DNA of 64,000 nt from Robertmurraya korlensis NBRC 107688. GTDB lineage: Bacteria > Bacillota > Bacilli > Bacillales > Cytobacillaceae. A model generated the notes under the pieces. The model searched no databases. It was given only the letters and a program-made list of their open reading frames with translations, and was not told the DNA's origin. The stretch is from NCBI RefSeq assembly GCF_001591645.1, contig NZ_BCVH01000010.1:1-64000 (forward strand), in the 5' to 3' direction. Made by a program: the position numbers and the translations under genes. Below are positions 43,713 through 51,898 of this stretch, one piece after another. Position 1 is the stretch's first letter. Every line of letters begins with the position of its first letter.

Positions 43713-44419
43713 GAGATGTCCAATTGCTAAAGATGGGCAAAGAAACCCTTGTAGTGGCATCAGATAATAGCGGAGCAATCGGTTTAAAACAGCAGGATGC
43801 GGTACACGTTCCATATGATATCGTCGGTTATTATACTTTTCGCGTAGCAGCCATGGAATGCTATTGTGCGGGAGCTACTCCAGAAGCAGTCATCCTTCAA
43901 AATTTTTGTGGTGATAAGGCGTGGGACGGACTTGTAAAAGGAATAACGAGAGGACTGCATGAGCTTTCTATACCAGATGTTCCGATCACCGGTAGCACAG
44001 AAAGTAACTTTTCACTTGTACAATCTGCGGTGGGATTAACGGTATTAGGAAAAAGAACAAACGATGCTTCTATGAGTGCTATTCCATTTCTAGAAAATAC
44101 GAAAGTCGCTGTTATTGGTCTTCCTCTCGTCGGAAATGAAGTAATAGAGCAGGATAAAGAAGTAGCACCACTACAGTTAGTAAAGGAGCTCTCCCAATTA
44201 GAAGAAGCTGTCCTATTGCCAGTTGGGTCCAAGGGAGTGCTTTACAAATTAAATCGTCTATTTTCAAATCGAACGTTTTTAAAAAATGAAGTGAATAGTG
44301 TAATCAATTTAGAAAAAACATCTGGTCCATCTACATGCTGCCTTATTGCATTTCCAGCTGAGAAAGAGAATATGGTAAGGGAACTCTCAGGACATAATTA
44401 TCATGAAGTAACTTTTTAA
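43709..44419 (+). CDS. cblS: Alpha-ribazole kinase CblS (PurM-like fold)
   Basis: A 236-residue AIR-synthase-like ATP-binding protein. It has VVASDNSGAIGLKQQDAV (about 17), matching the conserved Asp-x-x-Gly ATP site, an AAMECYCAGATPEAVILQN segment (about 49) and PITGSTESNF. It fits CblS, which phosphorylates alpha-ribazole to alpha-ribazole 5'-phosphate and lets the cell bypass CobT. Its start overlaps the cblT stop (ATGA), so import and phosphorylation are coupled, and cobC follows. Confidence 0.83.
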   Translation: MRDVQLLKMGKETLVVASDNSGAIGLKQQDAVHVPYDIVGYYTFRVAAMECYCAGATPEAVILQNFCGDKAWDGLVKGITRGLHELSIPDVPITGSTESNFSLVQSAVGLTVLGKRTNDASMSAIPFLENTKVAVIGLPLVGNEVIEQDKEVAPLQLVKELSQLEEAVLLPVGSKGVLYKLNRLFSNRTFLKNEVNSVINLEKTSGPSTCCLIAFPAEKENMVRELSGHNYHEVTF

Positions 44420-44440
44420 ATCGAGCAGGGAGTGACCTTA

Positions 44441-45058
44441 ATGGTTGATTTATATATTGCTAGGCATGGACAAACGACTTGGAATGTTCAAAAGCGAATG
44501 CAGGGCAGATTGGATTCCTCCCTTACCAAAAAAGGGGTTGAGGATGCGAAACGGTTGAGAGACTACTTAGCTTGTACCTCCTTTGATGAGGTCATCTCTT
44601 CTCCCAGTGGTAGGGCTTATACCACCGCGAAGCTTATACGCCCAATGGAAAAACAAATAACAACTGATCCCCGCTTAATGGAAATACATCTAGGAAAATG
44701 GCAGGGGAAAACGGAGGAAGAAATCCATCATGAGTTTCCATCGGAGTATAAGCATTACTGGAATGCTCCAGACAGGTACTACAACGATGGTGGAGAAACC
44801 TTTGAAGAAGTAATAACTAGAGTGGAAGACTTCTTACAGGAGATAGAAAGAACCTATACGGACGGAAGAGTGCTAATTGTCACTCATGGGGTAGCCATCA
44901 TGGCATTTTTATCGATTGTAAAAAAGCTTACCATAAAGGATTTTTGGTCCACTCCTATTACTGAAGGAACGAGTTTAACCTTGATAAGACTGGAAAAAGG
45001 AGAAAGAAAGCTTCTTGTAGAGGGAAGTGTAGAACATCTATTGTTAGCGTCTGTTTAG
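44441..45058 (+). CDS. cobC: Histidine phosphatase, probable alpha-ribazole phosphatase
   Basis: A 205-residue phosphoglycerate-mutase-like enzyme. The catalytic His is in YIARHGQTTWN (residues 5-15), the second Arg in SSPSGRAYTTA (about 56), the Glu in MEIHLGKWQGKTEEE (about 81), and the second His in LIVTHGVAIM (about 146). In the last gene of the nucleotide-loop operon it most likely dephosphorylates adenosylcobalamin 5'-phosphate or alpha-ribazole phosphate. ATG 44441 sits eight bases after GGAG; a GTG at 44432 overlaps that element. Sequence alone cannot separate it from other broad phosphatases. Confidence 0.82.
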   Translation: MVDLYIARHGQTTWNVQKRMQGRLDSSLTKKGVEDAKRLRDYLACTSFDEVISSPSGRAYTTAKLIRPMEKQITTDPRLMEIHLGKWQGKTEEEIHHEFPSEYKHYWNAPDRYYNDGGETFEEVITRVEDFLQEIERTYTDGRVLIVTHGVAIMAFLSIVKKLTIKDFWSTPITEGTSLTLIRLEKGERKLLVEGSVEHLLLASV

Positions 45059-45128
45059 TAAATTGTGACAATTATTCATCTGAATTATGAGTTTATTATG
45101 AAACTTTCGAAAAGGCGGCTTCGAGCAC

Positions 45129-45158
45129 TTCTCAGCTTACGTTTCTGAGGAGTATAAT
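45129..45158 (+). promoter_or_regulatory. Candidate promoter of the large B12 operon
   Basis: TATAAT (45153-45158) with a weak TTCTCA -35 (45129-45134) lies about 30 bp before the second cobalamin aptamer. A second candidate, TTGTGA-N17-TATGAG (45063-45091), is farther upstream. An ACTTCTCAG/CTGAGGAGT hairpin (45128-45153) overlaps the nearer one. Confidence 0.45.
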
Positions 45159-45189
45159 CCAACTAAATACAAAAAAACAAATACAAAAA

Positions 45190-45400
45190 GACTTAGGTTT
45201 CTTTTCAAACAGAAGAGATTAAAGGGAAATTGGTTCAATGCCAATGCGGTCCCGCCACTGTAAGTGTGAGCAAGCTACATCACCCACTGTGTTAAAAACA
45301 CGGGAAGGGGTAGCGAGTGATGAGCACAAGCCAGGAGACCTGCCTAAGACTAGGATGGTACCAACCTACGAGGATAGGGGAGGTGTTAGGTGACGGCCTT
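45190..45400 (+). ncRNA. Cobalamin riboswitch 2
   Basis: Conserved blocks in order: GGGAAATTGGTTCAATGCC with GCGG, the B12 box CCCGCCACTGTAAG, CACTGTG...CACGGGAAGG, GAGCACAAGCCAGGAGACC, and CCAACCTACGAGGATAGGGG. It is followed by a terminator and the adenosyltransferase gene, so it should switch off the whole cobA-cbi operon when adenosylcobalamin is abundant. Confidence 0.95.
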
Positions 45401-45430
45401 TTTGCTCACTAAATGTTTACGGACATTGTT

Positions 45431-45456
45431 AACACTTCCTATGGGAAGTGTTTTTC
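45431..45456 (+). terminator. Riboswitch 2 expression-platform terminator
   Basis: Perfect stem AACACTTCC/GGAAGTGTT, TATG loop, and a TTTC tail, 45 bp before the first gene. Confidence 0.9.
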
Positions 45457-45499
45457 TTTTGCTCAGTATGTAACAAAGTACAGAATGGAGTGAAAAGGA

Positions 45500-46036
45500 A
45501 TGGAGAACAAAGGTCAACTACTCGTGTATACCGGAGAAGGAAAAGGAAAGACAACAGCTGCCCTTGGACTCGCGGTAAGAGCAGCTGGTCAGGGGAAAAG
45601 GGTAAAAATGATTCAATTTATAAAATCTCCCGACCGAACCGTGGGTGAACGGAAAGTCTTGCAAAAGCTAGGCATCGAAATATATCCAATGGGAATGGGA
45701 TTTACATGGACGAAAACGCCCGAGGAACATCGGACGGCTTTAAAACATGCTTGGTTACTATCGAAGGACCTTTTACAAAGCAATGATGTGGATGTACTGA
45801 TTCTTGATGAGATAAATAACGCGTTAGCTGTTTCTCGTTTTCCGATTGAGGATATCGTCACAACAAAAGAGGTATTGGAAGCGCTTCAGTCAAGAAGAGA
45901 GGGTCTCCATGTCGTATTGACTGGGAGGGGAGCCAAGAAGGATATTCTTCTTGCAGCAGATTTAGTAACAGAAATGAAAGGAATCAAGCATTACTATGAT
46001 CGAGAAGTTCCAGCCATAGTCGGGCTAGATTATTAG
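45500..46036 (+). CDS. cobA: Cob(I)alamin adenosyltransferase, CobA/BtuR type
   Basis: A 178-residue enzyme adding the adenosyl group to cob(I)yrinic acid or other corrinoids. The P-loop YTGEGKGKTTAALGLAVRA (residues 10-28) binds ATP in the reversed orientation typical of CobA/BtuR. DVLILDEINNALA (about 96) and VVLTGRGA (about 136) complete the family pattern. It is first in the second riboswitch operon, 16 bp before cbiM. GGAGTGAAAAGGA precedes the ATG. In B. megaterium btuR is at the other end of the operon. Confidence 0.93.
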   Translation: MENKGQLLVYTGEGKGKTTAALGLAVRAAGQGKRVKMIQFIKSPDRTVGERKVLQKLGIEIYPMGMGFTWTKTPEEHRTALKHAWLLSKDLLQSNDVDVLILDEINNALAVSRFPIEDIVTTKEVLEALQSRREGLHVVLTGRGAKKDILLAADLVTEMKGIKHYYDREVPAIVGLDY

Positions 46037-46052
46037 AAGGAAGGTTCAATAG

Positions 46053-46808
46053 ATGAGGAGTCTCAAGAAATTGGTGCTTATTGGTGCAGGTGTACTTTAT
46101 TTCTGGGTTGGATCCATATCAGATGTGTACGCCATGCATATTATGGAAGGTTTTTTACCAATGAAGTGGGCAATCATTTGGTGGATGCTAATGCTCCCTT
46201 TTTTAGCGGCAGGTATTCATTCAGCACGAAAGAAAGTGGCGGTTCAACCAGAGATAAAAACGATGCTCGGTTTAAGTTCTGCCTTTGCCTTTGTTCTTTC
46301 CGCACTTAAGCTTCCATCGGTAACGGGAAGTAGCTCGCATGCAACTGGAATTGGTCTAGGAACTCTCCTTTTTGGTCCGGTCATTATGAGTGTAGTTGGC
46401 TTTATTGTTTTGTTATTTCAAGCATTGTTACTTGCACACGGTGGCATTAGTACGCTTGGAGCAAATGCCTTTTCCATGGCAGTGGTGGGTCCTTTCGTAA
46501 CTTACGGTGTCTATTGTCTGTTGAAAAGATTTAGAGTGAATTTGAAATTTGTTATTTTCTTTGCAGCAGCGTTTGGCAATTTAGCTACATATGCCATGAC
46601 TTCTTTTCAGCTTGCCATTGCGTTCCCTGACCCAACTAGCGGGTTAGGAGGGGCATTCATAAAATTCATCTCCGTATTTGGAGTCACGCAAATTCCTTTG
46701 GCACTTTCAGAAGGGATCATAACGGTGGTAGTGATGAACTTTTTGCTTAAATACAATGCAAGTGAATTACAAATGCTCAACTTTCTACGTAAGGAGACTA
46801 GCTCATGA
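46053..46808 (+). CDS. cbiM: Cobalt ECF transporter S component CbiM
   Basis: A 251-residue membrane protein with a cleavable-looking signal (ending DVYA, about 28), then MHIMEGFLP, whose Met-His start is the metal-binding N-terminus of CbiM. Seven spans follow, with KLPSVTGSSSHATGIGLG (about 88), the conserved metal-site loop. It binds cobalt outside and works with CbiN, CbiQ and CbiO. It overlaps cbiN by four bases. Confidence 0.94.
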   Translation: MRSLKKLVLIGAGVLYFWVGSISDVYAMHIMEGFLPMKWAIIWWMLMLPFLAAGIHSARKKVAVQPEIKTMLGLSSAFAFVLSALKLPSVTGSSSHATGIGLGTLLFGPVIMSVVGFIVLLFQALLLAHGGISTLGANAFSMAVVGPFVTYGVYCLLKRFRVNLKFVIFFAAAFGNLATYAMTSFQLAIAFPDPTSGLGGAFIKFISVFGVTQIPLALSEGIITVVVMNFLLKYNASELQMLNFLRKETSS

Positions 46809-47095
46809 AAAAGAATAGTTTGTTATTCCTACTAATTGTTTTTCTTGTGGCGATTCCGCTTATATTCAAGAATAATGCCAGTTTTTCGGGAACAGATACG
46901 CAGGCTATTGAAGTGATTGAAGAACTAGCACCCTCTTATAAGCCCTGGATAGATAATCTATGGAAGCCAAGCAGCAGTGAGGTGGAGAGCTTGTTGTTTG
47001 CCGTTCAAGCCTCAATTGGTTCAATTGTCATCGGATACTTTATCGGCTCTTCGCGTGCCAAGTCAAAATATCTTTCTAGAAATGATCGTTCCTAA
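46805..47095 (+). CDS. cbiN: Cobalt transporter accessory protein CbiN
   Basis: A 96-residue protein with two membrane helices (about 5-20 and 62-82) and a conserved extracytoplasmic loop (SGTDTQAIEVIEELAPSYKP, about 28-47). CbiN transiently joins CbiM and is needed for cobalt loading. Its start overlaps cbiM, and the cbiQ start shares its final stop base region. Confidence 0.93.
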   Translation: MKKNSLLFLLIVFLVAIPLIFKNNASFSGTDTQAIEVIEELAPSYKPWIDNLWKPSSSEVESLLFAVQASIGSIVIGYFIGSSRAKSKYLSRNDRS

Positions 47096-47874
47096 TGCTG
47101 AGGGTTGATTATTTCGCTTATAGAAACAAGCTAAATTACGCGAATAGTTTTGAAAAGATCACCTTGAGCCTGGGAAGTCTGCTCCTTGTATTGCTGTTTA
47201 AAAATAGTTGGATTTCCTTTCTAGTCCTTATTGTGATGAGTCTATTAATAGTAAGGGTGGCAAAAATACCAATTTCCTATTATGGAAAGCTTCTTTTACT
47301 CCCACTTTCCTTTTTGTGCCTAGGAGGTGTATCAATTGTTCTTTCCATAACAGCTGCGCCATCTGCGGGTGTTCAACAAGCGGTTCTTTTAGTGAAACTA
47401 GCAAACTTTCATTTGTATTTCCTTCCAGGACAGTTGGAAGTAGTATTGCCACTTATCATTCGCTCATTTAGCAGCATTAGTTGCTTATACTTTCTAATCC
47501 TTACCACACCGATTAGTCAGATAGTAAGTATTTTACATCGATGGAAGGTACCAATACTTTTACTGGAAATCATTATGTTAACGTATCGGTATTTGTTTTT
47601 ATTGCTTGATACGGCTGCTGATATTTACGTATCGCAAAGGAGTAGACTAGGCTATCAATCTATTTCATCTGGACTATTTTCAGGAGGTCGACTAGTAACG
47701 TCTTTGTTTATTAAAACGTATCAACAAGCCAAGGAACTGCAAATCAGTATTGACTCCCGTGGGGGAGGAACGTTGTATGACCCCGTTTATGAAAAGAAAA
47801 ACCTTTCTGTTATCCATGTCTGCTTTATAACCGTATTTTTTTTAGTTGTTCTATTATTGAATTTTATTAGTTAA
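47095..47874 (+). CDS. cbiQ: Cobalt ECF transporter T component CbiQ
   Basis: A 259-residue energy-coupling membrane protein with about five spans. It has the two coupling-helix motifs expected to contact the ATPase: the AAD-type region around DTAADIYVSQRSRLGY (about 165) and the ELQISIDSRGGG segment (Ala-Arg-Gly-like, about 215). It joins CbiM/CbiN to CbiO. It starts at the last base of the cbiN stop. Confidence 0.9.
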   Translation: MLRVDYFAYRNKLNYANSFEKITLSLGSLLLVLLFKNSWISFLVLIVMSLLIVRVAKIPISYYGKLLLLPLSFLCLGGVSIVLSITAAPSAGVQQAVLLVKLANFHLYFLPGQLEVVLPLIIRSFSSISCLYFLILTTPISQIVSILHRWKVPILLLEIIMLTYRYLFLLLDTAADIYVSQRSRLGYQSISSGLFSGGRLVTSLFIKTYQQAKELQISIDSRGGGTLYDPVYEKKNLSVIHVCFITVFFLVVLLLNFIS

Positions 47875-47885
47875 GGAGTTTTCGT

Positions 47886-48770
47886 ATGAGTTCAACCATT
47901 TTTGAATTCAAAAATGTCTATCAAGTATTCAACGAGCAAGAAGCAGCACTTTCGGATGTCTCCTTTTCTATCAAAAAGGGGAAGAAAGTTGCCCTGCTCG
48001 GCAATAACGGAGCTGGGAAATCAACGCTGCTTCTTCATTTGAATGGGATTTTAAAGCCAACGAACGGCTCCATCTTTTTTAAAGAGGAGGAGCTTTCCTA
48101 TACTCGTTCTACTTTAAAGGAGTTACGAAAACTTGTTGGACTTGTGCTGCAAAACCCTGACTCTCAAATTTTTTCCTCCCTCGTTGAGGAGGATATTATG
48201 TTTGGTTTAAGAAATCTAGGATGTTCTAGATTTGAGAGTAAAACAAGAACAGATGACATTATGGAAAAAACAGGAATAACTTGTTTGAAAGGGAAACCAA
48301 CTCATTTTTTAAGTCAAGGGCAGAAAAAGAAGGTGGCGCTAGCAGGAGTTCTCGTAATGGAACCGGAGGTCCTCTTGCTAGATGAACCAACAGCCCAGCT
48401 CGATCCTATTTCCACTCAATCCATGATTCAACTTTTAAATGAGTTTCATGAACAAGGACAAACGACTGTCTTATCTACCCATGATGTTGATTTTGCCTAT
48501 GAGTGGGCTGATGAAATCATGATTATCAGCAATGGGTGCTTGTTGTTTCACGGCTGTCCATACGATGCTTTTCAAAATCAGGAGAACTTACGAAGAAGTC
48601 AGCTTCGAAAGCCATGGTTGCTTGAGGTGTATGACGAAATAATTAAACCTTTGAACAGTGTGTTTGTACCGAAAAATCAAGATGAACTCTTTTCCTTGTT
48701 ACGGACCACGATGAAAGGAGAAAACCCATTTATTCATTCAAAAAAAGCTGTAGGAGGAAGGTTTCAATGA
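47886..48770 (+). CDS. cbiO: Cobalt ECF transporter ATPase CbiO
   Basis: A 294-residue ABC ATPase driving cobalt uptake. Walker A is LLGNNGAGKSTLLLHL (about 37), the Q-loop region is LVLQNPDSQIFSS, the signature LSQGQKKKVALAGVL (about 141; Gln replaces the first Gly of LSGGQ), Walker B is VLLLDEPTAQLD (about 162), and the H-loop is STHD. It overlaps cbiH by four bases, so cobalt import and ring synthesis are expressed together. Confidence 0.93.
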   Translation: MSSTIFEFKNVYQVFNEQEAALSDVSFSIKKGKKVALLGNNGAGKSTLLLHLNGILKPTNGSIFFKEEELSYTRSTLKELRKLVGLVLQNPDSQIFSSLVEEDIMFGLRNLGCSRFESKTRTDDIMEKTGITCLKGKPTHFLSQGQKKKVALAGVLVMEPEVLLLDEPTAQLDPISTQSMIQLLNEFHEQGQTTVLSTHDVDFAYEWADEIMIISNGCLLFHGCPYDAFQNQENLRRSQLRKPWLLEVYDEIIKPLNSVFVPKNQDELFSLLRTTMKGENPFIHSKKAVGGRFQ

Positions 48771-49597
48771 CAGGATCTATTTTTATCGTTGGCCTAGGGC
48801 CAGGACATGAAAAACACATTACAGAGAGAGCCAAGGAAGCGATATTTGAGAGCGATATGATTGTTGGGTTTAAGACGTATGTCGATTTAATTAGCGAGTT
48901 AGTAAAAGAAAAAGAAGTAATCAGTTCCCCGATGTCTGAGGAGGTAACAAGAGCTCAGGAGGCAATTGAGTTGGCTAGAGGAGGCAAGAAGGTAGCCGTC
49001 ATTTCTAGTGGAGACGCGGGAGTATACGGGATGGCAGGCCTTGTTTATGAAGTGCTAGCAGAAAAGGATTGTAAAGATGTACAGGTAGAAATCATTCCAG
49101 GTATTTCAGCAATTAATTCGTGTGCGTCACTTTTAGGAGCTCCGGTTATGCACGATGCTTGTACCATTTCTTTAAGTGATCACTTAACTCCTTGGGAGAC
49201 GATCGCGAAGCGTCTACATGCAGCAGGAGATGCAGATTTTATTATTGCCCTTTACAATCCAAAAAGCATGAAAAGAACGGCTCAAATTGAAGAGGCCCAA
49301 CAAATCCTTCTTCAATATCGCTCGCAGAATACACCAGTTGGACTCGTTAAGGGAGCATATCGTGACAACCAAAAGGTGGAAGTTACCACACTTGGTGACA
49401 TGTTGAATCATGAAATTGGCATGCTCTCAACCGTTATTATTGGAAATTCAACGACGTTTGTTTGGGACGGGAAAATGGTTACTCCTAGAGGTTATCAAAG
49501 AAAATATGACCTGGATTCAACTCTACAGCCGCTAAAGCCACATGAAAGACTAAAAAAAGAGCATGAACCTTGGGCATTGCATGGTGGAAAAGCATAA
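48767..49597 (+). CDS. cbiH: Cobalt-precorrin-3 C17-methyltransferase
   Basis: A 276-residue SAM-dependent methyltransferase performing C17 methylation and ring contraction. IFIVGLGPGHEKHITERA (residues 5-22) is the GxGPG SAM loop, SSGDAGVYGMAGLVYE (about 84) the second motif, and EIIPGISAINSCASLLGAPVMHDACTISLSDHLTPW the core region, quoted only in part: PGISAINSCASLLGAP. It is the short form. The long B. megaterium CbiH60 carries a C-terminal ferredoxin-like extension that is absent here. Confidence 0.94.
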   Translation: MTGSIFIVGLGPGHEKHITERAKEAIFESDMIVGFKTYVDLISELVKEKEVISSPMSEEVTRAQEAIELARGGKKVAVISSGDAGVYGMAGLVYEVLAEKDCKDVQVEIIPGISAINSCASLLGAPVMHDACTISLSDHLTPWETIAKRLHAAGDADFIIALYNPKSMKRTAQIEEAQQILLQYRSQNTPVGLVKGAYRDNQKVEVTTLGDMLNHEIGMLSTVIIGNSTTFVWDGKMVTPRGYQRKYDLDSTLQPLKPHERLKKEHEPWALHGGKA

Positions 49598-49609
49598 GGA
49601 GGAAATGAC

Positions 49610-50485
49610 ATGAAGGCGGTTCTATTTGTTGGGCATGGAAGCAGAGAGAAAGAAGGCAATGAACAAGTAGTACAGATGGTTACAAACATTAAAAATCAGG
49701 TGAAGGAATGGATTATTGAGACCTGCTTTTTAGAACTAGCTGAACCTGACATCGATAAAGGAATCACTCGATGTTTGGACCAGGGGGCAACGAATATTGC
49801 GATCATTCCTATGATGTTATTTGCTGCTTCTCATTCTAAGCTTCACATCCCGTTTGTCATTGATGAGGCAAAAAAGAAATATCCTTCTGTCACATTTACA
49901 TATGGTAGACCGATTGGTGTACATAAGGAAATGGTAGAAATATGTGAACAGCGGGTAACAGAAGTAATGGACGTAACGAATATGGAGAAAGAGGATGTCG
50001 GAGTTGTTCTTCTGGGAAGAGGGTGCAGTGATGGAGATGCAAACAGTGATTTATACAAGCTATCCCGTTTGCTCCGCGAAAAGCTTTCCATTAAAAAAAT
50101 CGAACCGGCCTTCATTGCTGTAACCGAACCTTCATTAGAGGAAAGTGTAAATACACTTATCACCTTAGGAGCAAAAAAGGTTATCATTCTGCCATATCTA
50201 TTGTTTACAGGTGTTCTCATGAAACGACTTGAAGAGCAAATCGTTGGGCTACAAACACAGCTTCCTTACGTACAATTCACGCTAGCATCGTATTTGGGCT
50301 TTCACCCAAACCTTGAAAAGGTGTTTATACAACGGATGAACGAAGCTGTAACAAACTCTGTCATGATGAATTGTGATACGTGTCACTTCCGAATGGAGAC
50401 AGCGAAACATATGGACCATCATCACCACCATCACCACGACCATGCTCATCACCACCATCATCACGAGGAGAAAGTAAATCAATGA
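49610..50485 (+). CDS. cbiX: Sirohydrochlorin cobaltochelatase CbiX, His-rich tail
   Basis: A 291-residue long-form (CbiXL) chelatase inserting Co2+ into sirohydrochlorin. Two tandem chelatase domains: the first with LFVGHGSREKEGNEQV (catalytic His at 9), the second near residues 125-250. The C-terminal MNCDTCHF (about 251) is the MxCxxC motif reported to bind a 4Fe-4S cluster in B. megaterium CbiX. It ends in a tail of about 20 residues that is mostly His (266-286), probably holding cobalt. Its stop overlaps the cbiJ start (ATGA). Confidence 0.95.
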   Translation: MKAVLFVGHGSREKEGNEQVVQMVTNIKNQVKEWIIETCFLELAEPDIDKGITRCLDQGATNIAIIPMMLFAASHSKLHIPFVIDEAKKKYPSVTFTYGRPIGVHKEMVEICEQRVTEVMDVTNMEKEDVGVVLLGRGCSDGDANSDLYKLSRLLREKLSIKKIEPAFIAVTEPSLEESVNTLITLGAKKVIILPYLLFTGVLMKRLEEQIVGLQTQLPYVQFTLASYLGFHPNLEKVFIQRMNEAVTNSVMMNCDTCHFRMETAKHMDHHHHHHHDHAHHHHHHEEKVNQ

Positions 50486-51297
50486 TTTTTCTGTTGGCTG
50501 GTACCAGTGATGGAAAAGAGCTTGCAAAAAGGATCCATGCAAATGGATTTCCACTTGTAGTTAGTGTTGTCACGCAAAACGCGGCCATGTCATTAAAAGC
50601 AGAAGGGATTCCTGTTCTGGTGAACCGACTGACAGCGGTTGATATGGAAAAATGCCTGGCTGATTTTTCCATACAACTGGTGATTGATGCCAGTCATCCT
50701 TATGCAGAGGAAGCATCCAGAAATATGATTCAGGCAACTACATCCATCCGTATTCCTTACATTCGGTACGAACGAAAATCGCCGGTTTTAAAAGGGAAGC
50801 AAATTGCTTATGTTGGGAGCTATGAAAAGGCTGCAGAGCTAGCTTCTAAGTATGAGGGGAATATTATGCTGACAACTGGCGCGAAAACAATGGGGATTTT
50901 TTCGGAAAAATTAAGAAATCGCAGGAATGGGAGAACTCTGTTCCGGCTTCTTCCGCTGCAAGAAAACTTAGAAAAGTGTGAACGTCTTGGAATCGCATCA
51001 AGAGATATCATCGCGATTCAAGGTCCTTTTTCAAAGGGGCTTAATAAGGCCCTGTTCTTGAATTATGAGATCCGATTACTTGTTACAAAAGAGAGTGGGA
51101 ACGAAGGATCTTTCCATGAAAAAGTGGAGGCAGCAGAAGAATTAGGAATAGAAACCATCATCATAAAAAGGCCATGCATCCATTTTGGAACAACCTACGA
51201 TTCTATTGAAAGTATTATTCAATTCATAAAAGGGGATAGAGAATATGAACTTTCTCACCGAGTTTCAACCAATAACGATTCAGCCGCAGGAAATTGA
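50482..51297 (+). CDS. cbiJ: Cobalt-precorrin-6A reductase
   Basis: A 271-residue NAD(P)H-dependent reductase. The N-terminus IFLLAGTSDGKELAKRI is the family's cofactor loop, and VIDASHPYAEEASRNM (about 72) and PYIRYERKSP (about 94) are diagnostic of CobK/CbiJ. ATG 50482 overlaps the cbiX stop and has GAGGAG upstream; a longer reading within cbiX is an artefact. The last 53 bp overlap the start of cbiC, an unusually long overlap for this operon. Confidence 0.92.
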   Translation: MIFLLAGTSDGKELAKRIHANGFPLVVSVVTQNAAMSLKAEGIPVLVNRLTAVDMEKCLADFSIQLVIDASHPYAEEASRNMIQATTSIRIPYIRYERKSPVLKGKQIAYVGSYEKAAELASKYEGNIMLTTGAKTMGIFSEKLRNRRNGRTLFRLLPLQENLEKCERLGIASRDIIAIQGPFSKGLNKALFLNYEIRLLVTKESGNEGSFHEKVEAAEELGIETIIIKRPCIHFGTTYDSIESIIQFIKGDREYELSHRVSTNNDSAAGN

Positions 51298-51895
51298 AAA
51301 AAAGAGCTTTGAGACAATTGATGAAGAAATAGGAGTGCACTCGTTTCCTGATAAAGAATACCAAATTGTTCAACGAATCATCCATGCATCAGCTGACTTT
51401 GAACTGGGGAAAAGCATGCTTTTTCACCCAAAAGCCATTGAAGCGGGAATTTCTGCGATTAAAGCTGGAAAGAAAATTGTCTGTGATGTTCAAATGGTCC
51501 AAGTCGGAATAAGTAAGCCCCGGATTGAAGCCTATGGATGTGAAACGAAGGTCTATATTAAAGATCCTGATGTGGTGGAAGAAGCAAAAAAGATACAGGT
51601 AACCCGTAGCATACTGGCAATAAGGAAAGCAGCCAAAGAGGCTGAAGGAGGCATTTTTGCAATCGGCAACGCACCAACCGCATTACTGGAGCTCATTCGT
51701 CTAGTGAAAGAAGGAGAAGCAAACCCTGGCCTGATTATCGGTGTACCGGTTGGATTTATTTCTGCGGAAGAATCAAAGGAAGAGTTAGCGAAGCTTGATA
51801 TTCCTTTTATCACCAATGTTGGACGAAAGGGTGGAAGCACGATTGCGGTCGCAGCCATTAATGCGCTAGCCATTTTAGCAGAAAAAGGATTGTAG
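51245..51895 (+). CDS. cbiC: Cobalt-precorrin-8 methylmutase
   Basis: A 216-residue enzyme moving the C11 methyl group to C12 to form cobyrinate. RIIHASADFELGKSMLFHP (about 44) carries the catalytic His. VCDVQMVQVGI, AIGNAPTALLELIRL (about 137) and GVPVGFISAEESKEEL (about 158) are family motifs. The start lies 53 bp inside cbiJ, behind AAAAGGGG, and is supported by conservation from the first residues. Confidence 0.94.
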   Translation: MNFLTEFQPITIQPQEIEKKSFETIDEEIGVHSFPDKEYQIVQRIIHASADFELGKSMLFHPKAIEAGISAIKAGKKIVCDVQMVQVGISKPRIEAYGCETKVYIKDPDVVEEAKKIQVTRSILAIRKAAKEAEGGIFAIGNAPTALLELIRLVKEGEANPGLIIGVPVGFISAEESKEELAKLDIPFITNVGRKGGSTIAVAAINALAILAEKGL

Positions 51896-51898
51896 GAA

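Noticed and set aside
50380-50481. N-terminal extension of cbiJ across the His-rich end of cbiX
   Set aside because: It is the out-of-frame reading of His codons, with no ribosome binding site; ATG 50482 is coupled to the cbiX stop.
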